Origin: JAFGRU01 sp963665915
Lineage (GTDB): Bacteria; Desulfobacterota; Desulfuromonadia; Desulfuromonadales; JAAYDE01
Length of the DNA: 64,000 bases
Direction of reading: 5' to 3'
Assembly: GCA_963665915.2 (NCBI GenBank)
Contig: CAXXSG010000011.1
Location: forward strand, 1 to 64,000
Shown here: positions 49,409 through 57,292 of the stretch, in pieces
How the letters are laid out: each line of letters opens with the position of its first letter
Numbering within the stretch: the first letter of the stretch is position 1
Position numbers and translations under genes: made by a program
The notes under the pieces: model-generated
Seen by the model: only the letters and a program-made list of their open reading frames with translations
What the model was told of the DNA's origin: nothing
The model's database searches: none

Positions 49409-49452
49409 AAACAAAGGCCCGGACATTGATTTTTCAATGTCCGGGCCTTTGT
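49409..49452 (-). terminator. Long hairpin between binding-protein and permease genes
   Basis: AACAAAGGCCCGGACATTGA pairs perfectly over 20 bases with its inverse around TTTT. On the minus strand the stem ends TTTGTT followed by TGTC, a weak U tract. Such hairpins behind a binding-protein gene typically stabilise the upstream message or terminate part of transcription, so that binding protein exceeds membrane subunits. Confidence 0.7.
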
Positions 49453-49460
49453 TGCATTTA

Positions 49461-50252
49461 TTATTGGCCGATCCACTTTTTCTGGAATTCCTTCTCAAGA
49501 CCTTTGGCCTTAACTGCCTGAATCCCTTTATTGACCAGATCAAGAACTTTCTTGTTTCCTTTCTTGACGGCGATACCGTAATTTTCGACCTCTGCTCCTT
49601 CAATGACAAAGGCAATCGTGAGCGCACCCTTGTACTTTTCATTCTGCAGGGCATAGCCTGCGGCTACAGGATCGTCGCAGACCACGGCGGCAATGCGACC
49701 GTTGAACAGATCTTCAACAGCGAGTCCTACTTCGTCATAGGTTTTGGAGATGACGCCGGGGACGGCTTTGACCGCAAAGGTGCCGGTGGTGCTGATCTGG
49801 GAGCCGACCTTTTTGCCGACCAGTTCCTTGAGATTTTTGACCGTGGAATCTTTTTTCACGATAACAGCCTGGCGGACGCGGAAGTAAGGCTCGCTGAAAT
49901 CCATGACCTTTTTACGTTCCTCAGTAATGGAGACCGAGGAGCAGATGGCGTCGTATTTGGCGACATCGAGACCGGCAAAGATACCGTCCCAGGCCACGGC
50001 CATGAATTGAGCCTTGAAACCGGCTTCCTTGCCCGCGGCGGTCATGTAATCAATTGAATAACCGACGATAGCTTTATCGGCATCAACGAATTCCATTGGC
50101 GGCCAGGTGGCGTCCGTAGCAAAAGTAATGACCGTTTCCTCGGCAGCTGCTTTTGCTTTTTCCTTGGGTTTTTCTTTTTCTTTGGAAGGGCAGCCGACGA
50201 TGCCGGCGACCAGAACAACAGCTAGGATCATCAGAGCGATTTTTTTCAACAT
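49461..50252 (-). CDS. Amino acid ABC transporter substrate-binding lipoprotein
   Basis: The 263-residue protein has a lipoprotein signal with lipobox VAGIVGC, then a Lys/Glu/Ala linker. The family-3 solute-binding domain follows: VITFATDATWPPMEFVDADKAIVGYSIDYM, AICSSVSITEERKKVMDFSEPY and VAAGYALQN. The Asp/Arg residues used for amino-acid carboxylate and amine binding are in the expected places (SITEERKK). The strong ribosome-binding site AAGGAGG precedes ATG 50252. Substrate is unknown. Confidence 0.93.
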   Translation of the reverse strand: MLKKIALMILAVVLVAGIVGCPSKEKEKPKEKAKAAAEETVITFATDATWPPMEFVDADKAIVGYSIDYMTAAGKEAGFKAQFMAVAWDGIFAGLDVAKYDAICSSVSITEERKKVMDFSEPYFRVRQAVIVKKDSTVKNLKELVGKKVGSQISTTGTFAVKAVPGVISKTYDEVGLAVEDLFNGRIAAVVCDDPVAAGYALQNEKYKGALTIAFVIEGAEVENYGIAVKKGNKKVLDLVNKGIQAVKAKGLEKEFQKKWIGQ

Positions 50253-50407
50253 TGTTTGGCCTCCTTGGATTTATATGGATAGAAATTATTTATAAAACAC
50301 GAGAAACTTAACATTATTAAAACACGATTTGCAATGACGAAAACCGCTCTATTAAAATGCCCGCCTTTCACATGGTGAAATAGCTGGTGATCGTACTTTA
50401 ACCTTTA

Positions 50408-50563
50408 TCCGTGAGTTATGACCTGGCAATAGCGCAAGTCATTGACCTGCCTAAGCCTTCCAAAAATCATCGGCGAACCTATGGGTGCGCCTCAGCTTTT
50501 TGAAATACTTATTCCGGCCAAGCACTTACACTCTTTTCCAGCCCCTAACCCACGGATCCAGGT
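50408..50563 (+). repeat. Dispersed repeat R1, copy 2
   Basis: This 156 bp segment matches 6619-6773 in the same orientation (about 85 percent). The inner stem here is GGCG-A-ACC / GGT-G-CGCC with loop TATG. The outer stem is kept but with two mismatches. It ends at the last base before the stop codon of the EamA transporter gene. The rest of the gap 50253-50407 is AT-rich without recognisable features. Confidence 0.8.
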
Positions 50564-51460
50564 TTAAATACGGGATCCCCGTTTCCAGAACTGGGCGATG
50601 AGCATCCCCCCCATGATCAGCGCTGCTCCCAAAAGCCCTCTCCCTGTCATGACTTCCCCGAGCAACACCCATCCTGCCAGTGCGGCGAACACGGTTTCCA
50701 ACTGCATGATGAGCGCTGCGTGGGCGGGGGGTGCATGTTTTTGCGCGATGACCTGAAGGGTGAAAGCGATCCCCGTTGTGATTACCCCGCTGAAAAGGAG
50801 CGGGAAGGCGGCCGCAAGGATATCGCTGGAACGGATTGTTTCCAGGCAGAGGGCCGCAGCGAAGCTCAGGAGGGCACAGACCAGGGTTTGCCCGAAAGCA
50901 AGGATGAACGATTTCATGCGTGGTGATAGCCAGCCGATGACCAGGACATGCCCGGCCCAGGCAAAAGCGCCGGCCAGGATCCAACCGTCGCCGGGGGACA
51001 GGGCCAGGGACTCGGAAACACTCAGAAGGTACATGCCTGCCAGCCCAAGGGAGGCTCCGATCCAGACCCCGGCCCCGACGCGCATGCCGAAGAACGAGCC
51101 TATAAAAGGTACGAGAACCACATAGAGCCCGGTGATGAAGCCGGCATTTCCAGCCGTGGTCGAAACCAGCCCGATCTGCTGCAGGCTGATCCCGGCAAAA
51201 AGCATTGTCCCTGCCAGGAGGGCTCCGATAAGTGAGAAATTCCTCTCGGAAACGGGCGCCTTTTCTGTCTGTTCTTTTTGGGATTTCAGGGTCTTCCATG
51301 CAAACGGGGCGAGAAAGAGGGCTCCGAGCAGAAAACGGACAAAGTTAAAAGTGAAGGGCCCCACATGGTCCATTCCAACCCGTTGGGCGGCGAAGGTTGT
51401 TCCCCATATGAGGGCTACAAGAAAAAGGAGGGCGTTCGCCCGAAGAGTGATTTTATCCAT
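50564..51460 (-). CDS. EamA/DMT-family transporter
   Basis: Starting at ATG 51460 (MDKITLRANALLFLVALIWG) gives 298 residues with ten hydrophobic segments in two five-helix EamA repeats. The first carries LIWGTTFAAQRVGMDHVGPF; the second carries GVITTGIAFTLQVIAQKHAPP, ETVFAALAGWVLLGE and LLGAALIMGGMLIAQ. Members export metabolites or amino acids; the substrate cannot be predicted. The 3' end abuts repeat R1 copy 2. Confidence 0.9.
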   Translation of the reverse strand: MDKITLRANALLFLVALIWGTTFAAQRVGMDHVGPFTFNFVRFLLGALFLAPFAWKTLKSQKEQTEKAPVSERNFSLIGALLAGTMLFAGISLQQIGLVSTTAGNAGFITGLYVVLVPFIGSFFGMRVGAGVWIGASLGLAGMYLLSVSESLALSPGDGWILAGAFAWAGHVLVIGWLSPRMKSFILAFGQTLVCALLSFAAALCLETIRSSDILAAAFPLLFSGVITTGIAFTLQVIAQKHAPPAHAALIMQLETVFAALAGWVLLGEVMTGRGLLGAALIMGGMLIAQFWKRGSRI

Positions 51461-51614
51461 AGAATTCAGGCCGGTGGGAAAAGGTGTGATAATTGACAAG
51501 GGCCAAAAAACATGCCTTTATACTGCAGAGGGCAAAAAAGATCAAGGCATCGGAGATGGTTGCTTTTCTTTTTTTTTTATTGGGTTGTTAAACTCGTTTG
51601 GTGGAAGGACGGCA

Positions 51615-51866
51615 ATGGAAGCAAGAACCAAATTTATTGTTTATAAACTAGCGGGGTATGCTTTATTAGGGTGTGCCATCTATCATTTTGTCTGGGCTTT
51701 TTCCTTGTATCGGGAAATTGCAGACCTGGCGGTTGCCACTGTCGAGTTTAAAATGGGGATGACTCAGGCTGTTTTCAAAGGGCTGGCCGGCCTTGGGATC
51801 GGGTTTGTCGGAGTGCTTTTCAATTACTCGGCCAATTTAAAAAAGAAGGATATCGATTTTTTCTGA
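51615..51866 (+). CDS. Small two-helix membrane protein of unknown function
   Basis: The 83-residue frame starts at ATG 51615 behind GGAAGGAC. Two hydrophobic segments are visible (LAGYALLGCAIYHFVWAF and GLAGLGIGFVGVLFNYS), and the tail is charged (NLKKKDIDFF). I do not recognise a family. It is convergent with yggU, with only six bases between the stops. Confidence 0.6.
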   Translation: MEARTKFIVYKLAGYALLGCAIYHFVWAFSLYREIADLAVATVEFKMGMTQAVFKGLAGLGIGFVGVLFNYSANLKKKDIDFF

Positions 51867-51872
51867 CCCAGG

Positions 51873-52175
51873 CTAAAGATTCAGCTGGTCTCTCAGAGTA
51901 TCGCGGATGGCGTCCGGGTTGTCGGTTTTGACTAAAAGACGTTTATGCCGTGATTTTTCTCCTGATACAATAATGATATCGCGCTTTGGCGTTCGCAAGC
52001 GTTTAGAAAAAAATTGTCGACAAAGTTCATTGGCTGCCCCTTCAACCGGAGGGGATGTGAGCCTGACTTTCAACTCGTTTTCCTGAAGGCCGACAATTTC
52101 ATTTTTACTGGCTCTGGGTTGGACCAGGACTCGGACTACCACCCCGTCGTTTCGAAAAGTCAGGAAATCAGACAT
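51873..52175 (-). CDS. yggU: DUF167 / UPF0235 (YggU) family protein
   Basis: The 100 residues contain the family core VVVRVLVQPRASKNEIVGLQ, LKVRLTSPPVEGAANELCRQF and VSGEKSRHKRLLV. The function is unknown in general. It overlaps the end of divIVA by eight bases and forms the yggT-divIVA-yggU unit found in many bacteria. Confidence 0.9.
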   Translation of the reverse strand: MSDFLTFRNDGVVVRVLVQPRASKNEIVGLQENELKVRLTSPPVEGAANELCRQFFSKRLRTPKRDIIIVSGEKSRHKRLLVKTDNPDAIRDTLRDQLNL

Positions 52176-52767
52176 CCCACTCCCGGCGGAATTCCTTGGC
52201 GGCGTCGGATTCTTCTTCAGGCGTCGGAGATTTTTCCTCGGATGGAGGCGGGTCTTCCTCCTCCACAGGTGTTTCTTCGGCCTGGTGTTCCTCCACGACT
52301 ATGAGGGCCTCGGGGATTTCAGGCCAATCGGTCTCTGCCAGCATTCTCTGGTGTCTTGTAATCAGGCTTTCCAGAGTGGTTTCAAACACCAGTTTCTGAC
52401 GATTGATTTCCTGTATCTGGTTGACGAGTTCAACCCGCCTCTCCTCTGCCTGGCGGACGATGTTTCCCGCTTTGAGGCGGGCATCCTCGAGGATCAGTTC
52501 GGCGCCTTTGCGCGCGTTTTCCTTGAGGTCATCCGTGACTTGCTGGGTAGTGAGCAGGGCTTCTTTCAGGGTCGATTCAGTCTGGCGCATATCTTCCAAG
52601 GTCTGCCGGGTTCGGGCCAGGGTTTCTTTCAACTCCTGGTTTTCCCGGTGAAGATTTTCCAGTTCTTCGGCCACCTTTTCCAGGAACTGATCCACTCCGG
52701 CTTTATCATACCCCATGAACCGGTTTTTGAACTGGTACTGCTGAATATCGATGGGTGTGATTTCCAT
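52168..52767 (-). CDS. divIVA: DivIVA-like coiled-coil protein
   Basis: The 199 residues begin with the DivIVA membrane-binding head ITPIDIQQYQFKNRFMGYDK and AGVDQFLEKVAEELENL, continue as a long coiled coil to about residue 150, and end in an acidic Pro/Glu-rich tail. DivIVA marks curved membrane at poles and septa. Here it sits in the yggT cluster, as in other Deltaproteobacteria. Confidence 0.88.
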   Translation of the reverse strand: MEITPIDIQQYQFKNRFMGYDKAGVDQFLEKVAEELENLHRENQELKETLARTRQTLEDMRQTESTLKEALLTTQQVTDDLKENARKGAELILEDARLKAGNIVRQAEERRVELVNQIQEINRQKLVFETTLESLITRHQRMLAETDWPEIPEALIVVEEHQAEETPVEEEDPPPSEEKSPTPEEESDAAKEFRREWDV

Positions 52768-52785
52768 AGAATGCCTCTTTTTTAT

Positions 52786-53079
52786 TTAAAAAGAACTGGC
52801 CAACTGAAGAAAAACGGCATGGACGACTCGCTGGAGAAAGGTGAGGGCTACCAGCAGCACTAAGGGCGAAAAATCGATGCCGCTGAAAGTCATGGGTATC
52901 CAGCGTTGAATTCTGTACAGGACCGGGTCGGTGGCGCTATGGAGAAAACGGACGATCGGGTTGTAGGGGTCGGGATTGACCCACGAAAGGATAGCCCGTC
53001 CGATAATGATAAAAATATAGATGCTGAATGCCAGATCTACAACTTGAGCCAAAGCCAAAATAATTTCCCGAATGATCAT
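52786..53079 (-). CDS. yggT: YggT-family membrane protein
   Basis: The 97 residues have two hydrophobic regions (ALAQVVDLAFSIYIFIIIGRAILSW cut short here as VDLAFSIYIFIIIGRAI, and PLVLLVALTFLQRVVHAVF) with the family centre SWVNPDPYNPIVRFLHSATD. Likely role is in membrane or osmotic homeostasis or division. It is first in the operon with divIVA and yggU. Confidence 0.9.
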   Translation of the reverse strand: MIIREIILALAQVVDLAFSIYIFIIIGRAILSWVNPDPYNPIVRFLHSATDPVLYRIQRWIPMTFSGIDFSPLVLLVALTFLQRVVHAVFLQLASSF

Positions 53080-53345
53080 TGACTTACCTTCCGAAAATAT
53101 AAAAGAAAAGGAATTTCTGGAATGAATAGAAAGAAAAAATACTAATTTTAGATTTTATACAGAAACCCTGTGAGCCTGTCAAACGGTTTGAAAGGGGTTG
53201 AAGCTTTTTAAAGTCAGGTGTTTCCCCTGCTTTGGACGCGATTTTCCATACGCGCGGACGGCGAAAATAATTCTGGAAAATTGTGTCTTCAATTGATAAT
53301 ATAGGAAACTTTTTTCTCAGCGAATTCTTTGAGAGGTTTTGCACC

Positions 53346-54422
53346 ATGAACAAAAGCAGACCACGTACGGACAATCTTCATGTCAGCGGCCTGACCCCGA
53401 TTATTGCACCTGCCGATTTGATTCAAGTTTTTCCTCTTTCCGAAGAGGACGCTGAATTTGTAGCAAATTCCAGAAGCCGGATCATCGACATTCTGGCCGG
53501 CCGGGACAAGCGGTTGATGGTGGTTGTGGGGCCCTGCTCCATTCACGATCCTGCAGCGGCTCTCGATTATGCCGAGCGGCTTAGTCGTTTGAGTCGGGAG
53601 ATCGAGGATCAGATTGCTGTAGTGATGCGGGTTTATTTTGAAAAGCCGCGCACAACCATTGGTTGGAAAGGGCTGATCAACGACCCGGATTTAAACGGCA
53701 GCCATCAGATTTCCAAAGGCCTGGGGATCGCCCGCCAACTCCTCTGCTCCATCACTGCTCTGAAACTTCCGGTCGCGGTGGAACTTCTGGATCCGGTCAC
53801 GCCCCCGTATTTTTCCGACATCATCAGCTGGGGGGCTATAGGTGCCCGGACGACCGAGTCGCAACCGCACCGGGAACTGGCCAGTGGCTCTTCCTTCCCC
53901 GTCGGGTTTAAAAACGGGACCGATGGCTCGCTGCAGATCGCCATCGATGGCATTGGATCGGCCCTGCATCCTCACACCTTCCTCGGCATCAACCGGGAGG
54001 GGAGAACGGCGATTGTCAATACCAAAGGGAATCCCGATGTTCATATGGTCCTCAGGGGAGGGAACGACAAGCCCAATTATTTTCCCGAGGATATCGAAAA
54101 AACCGAAAAACTTCTGGAAAAAGCCGGACTACCCCAGGGGATCATGGTCGACTGCAGTCATGCCAATTCCTTTAAGGATCACGAACGCCAGGAGGAAGTC
54201 CTGAACAATGTCCTGGACCAAATTGCGCAGGGCAACAAATCGATCGCCGCATTGATGGTAGAGAGCAATCTGAAGCCCGGAAACCAGAAAATATCCACTG
54301 ATCCCGCTGCCATGGAATACGGTGTCTCGGTTACCGACAAATGTGTCGGCTGGGAAACCACAGAGAGAATGCTGAGTCACGCCTGTGAAAAACTGCGCGC
54401 AATGGGGGGACGGCCCCTCTGA
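53346..54422 (+). CDS. aroF: 3-deoxy-7-phosphoheptulonate (DAHP) synthase, AroG/F type
   Basis: This is the first step of the shikimate pathway, joining erythrose 4-phosphate and PEP. I start at ATG 53346 (MNKSRPRTDNLHVSGLTPI) behind GAGAGG, giving 358 residues, as expected. Class I signatures are VVVGPCSIHDPAAAL (metal Cys), MRVYFEKPRTTIGWKGLINDP, GARTTESQPHRELASG, SGSSFPVGFKNGTDG and VDCSHANSFKD. Which aromatic amino acid inhibits it cannot be read from sequence by eye. Confidence 0.95.
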   Translation: MNKSRPRTDNLHVSGLTPIIAPADLIQVFPLSEEDAEFVANSRSRIIDILAGRDKRLMVVVGPCSIHDPAAALDYAERLSRLSREIEDQIAVVMRVYFEKPRTTIGWKGLINDPDLNGSHQISKGLGIARQLLCSITALKLPVAVELLDPVTPPYFSDIISWGAIGARTTESQPHRELASGSSFPVGFKNGTDGSLQIAIDGIGSALHPHTFLGINREGRTAIVNTKGNPDVHMVLRGGNDKPNYFPEDIEKTEKLLEKAGLPQGIMVDCSHANSFKDHERQEEVLNNVLDQIAQGNKSIAALMVESNLKPGNQKISTDPAAMEYGVSVTDKCVGWETTERMLSHACEKLRAMGGRPL

Positions 54423-54490
54423 AAATGGGGCGCAACTGATCCTCCGGAGCCGGAGAAAGCTTGCCGGCTATGGGGTTTGTCCAGGGCGAT

Positions 54491-54682
54491 TCAACCGTGC
54501 TGTCGGTGGGTTAAGTCATCCGCCTGGAGCTGGATGTCATCTGAATTAACCTGAACCACTTTCCCTTTTTTTCTTTCGGCGCGTACCAGGCCTTCATCAA
54601 CCCATTGCAGGATGAGGGCTTTGGAAATGCCGAACTTCTGGCTTGCCTCCAGAGGTGAAAACCACGTTTTTCCAAGAGACAT
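54491..54682 (-). CDS. Small helix-turn-helix protein (MerR/excisionase-like)
   Basis: I start at ATG 54682, which has AAGGAG eight bases upstream; the ATG at 54700 overlaps that site. The 63 residues carry a winged-helix opening WFSPLEASQKFGISKALILQWVDEGLVRAERKKGK (given here in parts: FSPLEASQKFGISKALI and WVDEGLVRAE), as in MerR-type HTH_17 domains. The protein ends soon after. The target is unknown. Confidence 0.65.
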   Translation of the reverse strand: MSLGKTWFSPLEASQKFGISKALILQWVDEGLVRAERKKGKVVQVNSDDIQLQADDLTHRQHG

Positions 54683-54834
54683 GATGAATTTCTCCTTCAT
54701 GAAAGAGGGTATTAAGGAAAAACTGAAGTATTATTTATAAATATACCGCATAAAGGTCGAATATGCTCGGATGAATGCAGACTTTGTTTTTACCCTGCAA
54801 AGTGGAATAATCGGCGACCGCGAGCAAATTGCCC

Positions 54835-54863
54835 TTGACAAGCGGTTCTTTTTTCGTTAAATG
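54835..54863 (+). promoter_or_regulatory. Candidate promoter of rplM-rpsI
   Basis: TTGACA (54835-54840), 17 bases, TAAATG (54858-54863). The -10 is weak, and a better-looking TATACT lies at 54874 without a good -35. The start codon of rplM is about 65 bases downstream. Confidence 0.4.
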
Positions 54864-54929
54864 TTCTCGTTCGTTATACTTTTTATCGTACCAGCATACT
54901 TGCGATTGAGATAGAGAAGAGAGGTTTTG

Positions 54930-55358
54930 ATGAGTACGCAAATCGTCCCCAATGCGGATGTATCCAGAAGCTGGTTTGTCGTGGATCTCCAGGATCAGGT
55001 TCTGGGCCGCGTCGCCACCGAGATTGCCAGAATTCTCAGGGGTAAACACAAGCCTATTTATGCCACCCATGTGGATACCGGTGATTTTGTTGTTATTATC
55101 AACGCGGAAAAAGTTCGGCTGACCGGGAAAAAACTGACGGATAAGGTTTATTATCATCACACGGGATATCCCGGGGGCATTCGCTCCAGAACCGCGGAAA
55201 AACTTCTGGAAGAGAAACCGGAAGAAGTTATCCGTAAAGCGGTTAAAGGGATGCTTCCAAAAAACAAACTGGGGCGTCAGATGTTCAAGAAACTGAAGGT
55301 TTATCGGGGAGGCGACCACCCACATGCCGCTCAGAGACCTCAAGTTTTAGCTTTTTAA
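54930..55358 (+). CDS. rplM: 50S ribosomal protein L13
   Basis: The 142 residues contain WFVVDLQDQVLGRVATEIA, YATHVDTGDFVVIINAEKV, YYHHTGYPGGIRS and AVKGMLPKNKLGRQMFKKL, all L13 hallmarks. ATG 54930 follows GAGAGG. It is co-transcribed with rpsI 21 bases later. Confidence 0.97.
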   Translation: MSTQIVPNADVSRSWFVVDLQDQVLGRVATEIARILRGKHKPIYATHVDTGDFVVIINAEKVRLTGKKLTDKVYYHHTGYPGGIRSRTAEKLLEEKPEEVIRKAVKGMLPKNKLGRQMFKKLKVYRGGDHPHAAQRPQVLAF

Positions 55359-55379
55359 ACCAATTTAGGAGAGAAACAA

Positions 55380-55772
55380 ATGGCAGAACAGAGATTTTAC
55401 GCTACCGGCAAAAAGAAGACATCCATTGCCCGTGTATGGCTTCAGCCCGGAAGCGGAAACATCACCGTAAACCGCCTGCCCCTTGATGATTATTTCGGTA
55501 GAGCCATCCTCAAGATGGTGATTGACCAACCTCTGGAGCTTACGGAAAGTGTCGGGAAATTCGATATTTCAGTCAATGTCTGCGGTGGTGGGCATACCGG
55601 GCAGGCTGTCGCGATCAAGCATGGAATATCCAAGGCTCTGCTTGCATATAATGTCGATCTTCGTGGGGTTTTGAAAAAGGCCGGATTTCTTACCCGCGAC
55701 AGCCGCGTCAAGGAGAGGAAAAAATATGGCCGCCGGGGCGCCCGCGCCAAATTCCAGTTTTCCAAACGCTGA
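55380..55772 (+). CDS. rpsI: 30S ribosomal protein S9
   Basis: The 130 residues start FYATGKKKTSIARVWLQPG and end with the conserved basic tail DSRVKERKKYGRRGARAKF, with the final SKR typical of S9. AGGAGAGAAACAA precedes the ATG. A terminator follows at 55836. Confidence 0.97.
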   Translation: MAEQRFYATGKKKTSIARVWLQPGSGNITVNRLPLDDYFGRAILKMVIDQPLELTESVGKFDISVNVCGGGHTGQAVAIKHGISKALLAYNVDLRGVLKKAGFLTRDSRVKERKKYGRRGARAKFQFSKR

Positions 55773-55835
55773 TTTTATCGAATTACGGTTGCTTCCTATA
55801 TACAGCTTCAACAGTTCATCTGTTTTTTACAATGC

Positions 55836-55873
55836 GAAGACAGGAAACCGGCATGGTTTCCTGTCTTCTTTTT
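55836..55873 (+). terminator. Terminator after rplM-rpsI
   Basis: GAAGACAGGAAACC and GGTTTCCTGTCTTC form a perfect 14-pair stem around five bases, followed by five T. The argC ribosome-binding site begins immediately afterwards. Confidence 0.88.
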
Positions 55874-55887
55874 GAGAGGAGCACATC

Positions 55888-56928
55888 ATGAGCCGCAGGG
55901 TTGCGATTGTGGGGGCCGGTGGTTATACCGGCATTGAACTGATGAGGCTTCTTATCAACCATCCTCGGGTTGAAATTACCTGCCTGACCTCCCTGGAAGA
56001 TATCGGCGAGCCTGTCAGCAAGTCTTTCCCCTCTCTGCTGGACAGGATTCCCATACCCCTGGAAATTCTCGACGTCGAAAAGGTGGCCGCCAAAGCGGAC
56101 ATCGTTTTTACCGCCCTTCCGCATAAAGCAGCGATGGGGGTTGTCCCCGGTTTTCTTGACGCCGGCAAAAAAGTCATTGATTTATCGGCTGACTATCGCC
56201 TCCAGGACGTCGAGGTCTATGAACAGTGGTATCAGAAGCACACCAGCCCGGACCTCATCAGGGAGGCGGCCTATGGACTTCCTGAGTTGTATCGCTCCAG
56301 AATCCGCACGGCCCGCCTGGTCGCCAACCCCGGTTGTTATCCCACCAGCGCCGTTCTGGCCCTTGCACCCCTGGCCCGTGAAAAAGCGATTGATTTCAGC
56401 TCGCTTATCATCGACAGTAAATCGGGAGCAACAGGCGCCGGGCGCTCGGTCAGTACAGGGACCCTGTTCTGTGAGGTTAATGAGGGGTTCAAGGCCTATG
56501 GGGTCGGCAGCCATCGCCACACTCCTGAAATCGAGCAGCTTCTGGGTGAACTCTCGGGAGAGAAGGTCTGCATCAATTTCACGCCTCATCTTCTGCCGTT
56601 GAATCGCGGTATTCTTTCGACCTCTTATGCCAAACTGACGAAGCCGTTCAGCACGGAAGATCTTTTGGCAGTCTTTACGGAGTTTTACCGGAAAGAACCG
56701 TTTGTGCGGGTATTTCCGCCAGGGCGACTGCCGAATGTGTCCTCGGTGAAAGGGAGCAACTTCTGTGATATCGGCCTCGTGTGCGATCCCCGCACCGGGC
56801 GGGTCATCGTAGTATCGGCCATCGACAATCTGGTGAAGGGGGCTTCCGGCCAGGCTGTCCAGAATATGAATCTTATGGAAGGTTTTGAAGAGACCCTCGG
56901 CCTTGATATCTTGCCCCAATTCCCTTAA
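55888..56928 (+). CDS. argC: N-acetyl-gamma-glutamyl-phosphate reductase
   Basis: This is the third step of arginine synthesis, NADPH reduction of the acyl phosphate. Its 346 residues show VAIVGAGGYTGIELMRLL, the catalytic Cys in LVANPGCYPTSAVLAL, SGATGAGRSV, and the His in GSHRHTPEIEQL. Behind GAGAGGAGCACATC. Its stop TAA is immediately followed by the 69 bp R2 element. Confidence 0.96.
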   Translation: MSRRVAIVGAGGYTGIELMRLLINHPRVEITCLTSLEDIGEPVSKSFPSLLDRIPIPLEILDVEKVAAKADIVFTALPHKAAMGVVPGFLDAGKKVIDLSADYRLQDVEVYEQWYQKHTSPDLIREAAYGLPELYRSRIRTARLVANPGCYPTSAVLALAPLAREKAIDFSSLIIDSKSGATGAGRSVSTGTLFCEVNEGFKAYGVGSHRHTPEIEQLLGELSGEKVCINFTPHLLPLNRGILSTSYAKLTKPFSTEDLLAVFTEFYRKEPFVRVFPPGRLPNVSSVKGSNFCDIGLVCDPRTGRVIVVSAIDNLVKGASGQAVQNMNLMEGFEETLGLDILPQFP

Positions 56929-56997
56929 CCCGGATTATCCATGAAGACTTTTGCTGCAATCGACGGTTTCGCGACAAAGCCTCGCGAATAAACCGGG
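56929..56997. mobile_element. MITE-like element R2, short copy C with both ends
   Basis: The 69 bp element starts CCCGGATTATCCATGAAGAC and ends in the inverse of CCCGGTTTATTCGCGAGGC. Both ends match the two ends of the 331 bp copy at 37297-37627, in opposite orientation on the chromosome. The middle 260 bp are missing, as in internally deleted non-autonomous elements. Confidence 0.7.
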
Positions 56998-57039
56998 TAG
57001 ATTCTATTTTTTAAGGTTCAAACAAATTGGGTTAACAGC

Positions 57040-57225
57040 ATGGAGTACCTGATCACCATACTCGGCGTGGTTCTGATTGTGGAGGGCGTTCCCTGGTTCC
57101 TCTCCCCGTCGAAGATCAAAAAGCTTTTCAGCCAGTTGCTCATCCTTCCGGACCGGACTTTGAGGCTTTACGGACTTTCCATGATGGTGACGGGTCTGTT
57201 GGTGGTTTACCTTGTTCGAGGATAG
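57040..57225 (+). CDS. DUF2065-family small membrane protein
   Basis: The 61 residues hold two hydrophobic helices (YLITILGVVLIVEGVPWFL and LYGLSMMVTGLLVVYLV) separated by a basic loop with SPSKIKKL and LPDRTLR, which is the DUF2065 (YjeT-like) pattern. Function is unknown. It lies upstream of queA. Confidence 0.8.
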   Translation: MEYLITILGVVLIVEGVPWFLSPSKIKKLFSQLLILPDRTLRLYGLSMMVTGLLVVYLVRG

Positions 57226-57292
57226 CTTCTCAGGTGAAGGGAAGCCTGCAGGCACCGGGCTTTCAAGCCAACGAACAGAACAGGGGGAAACC

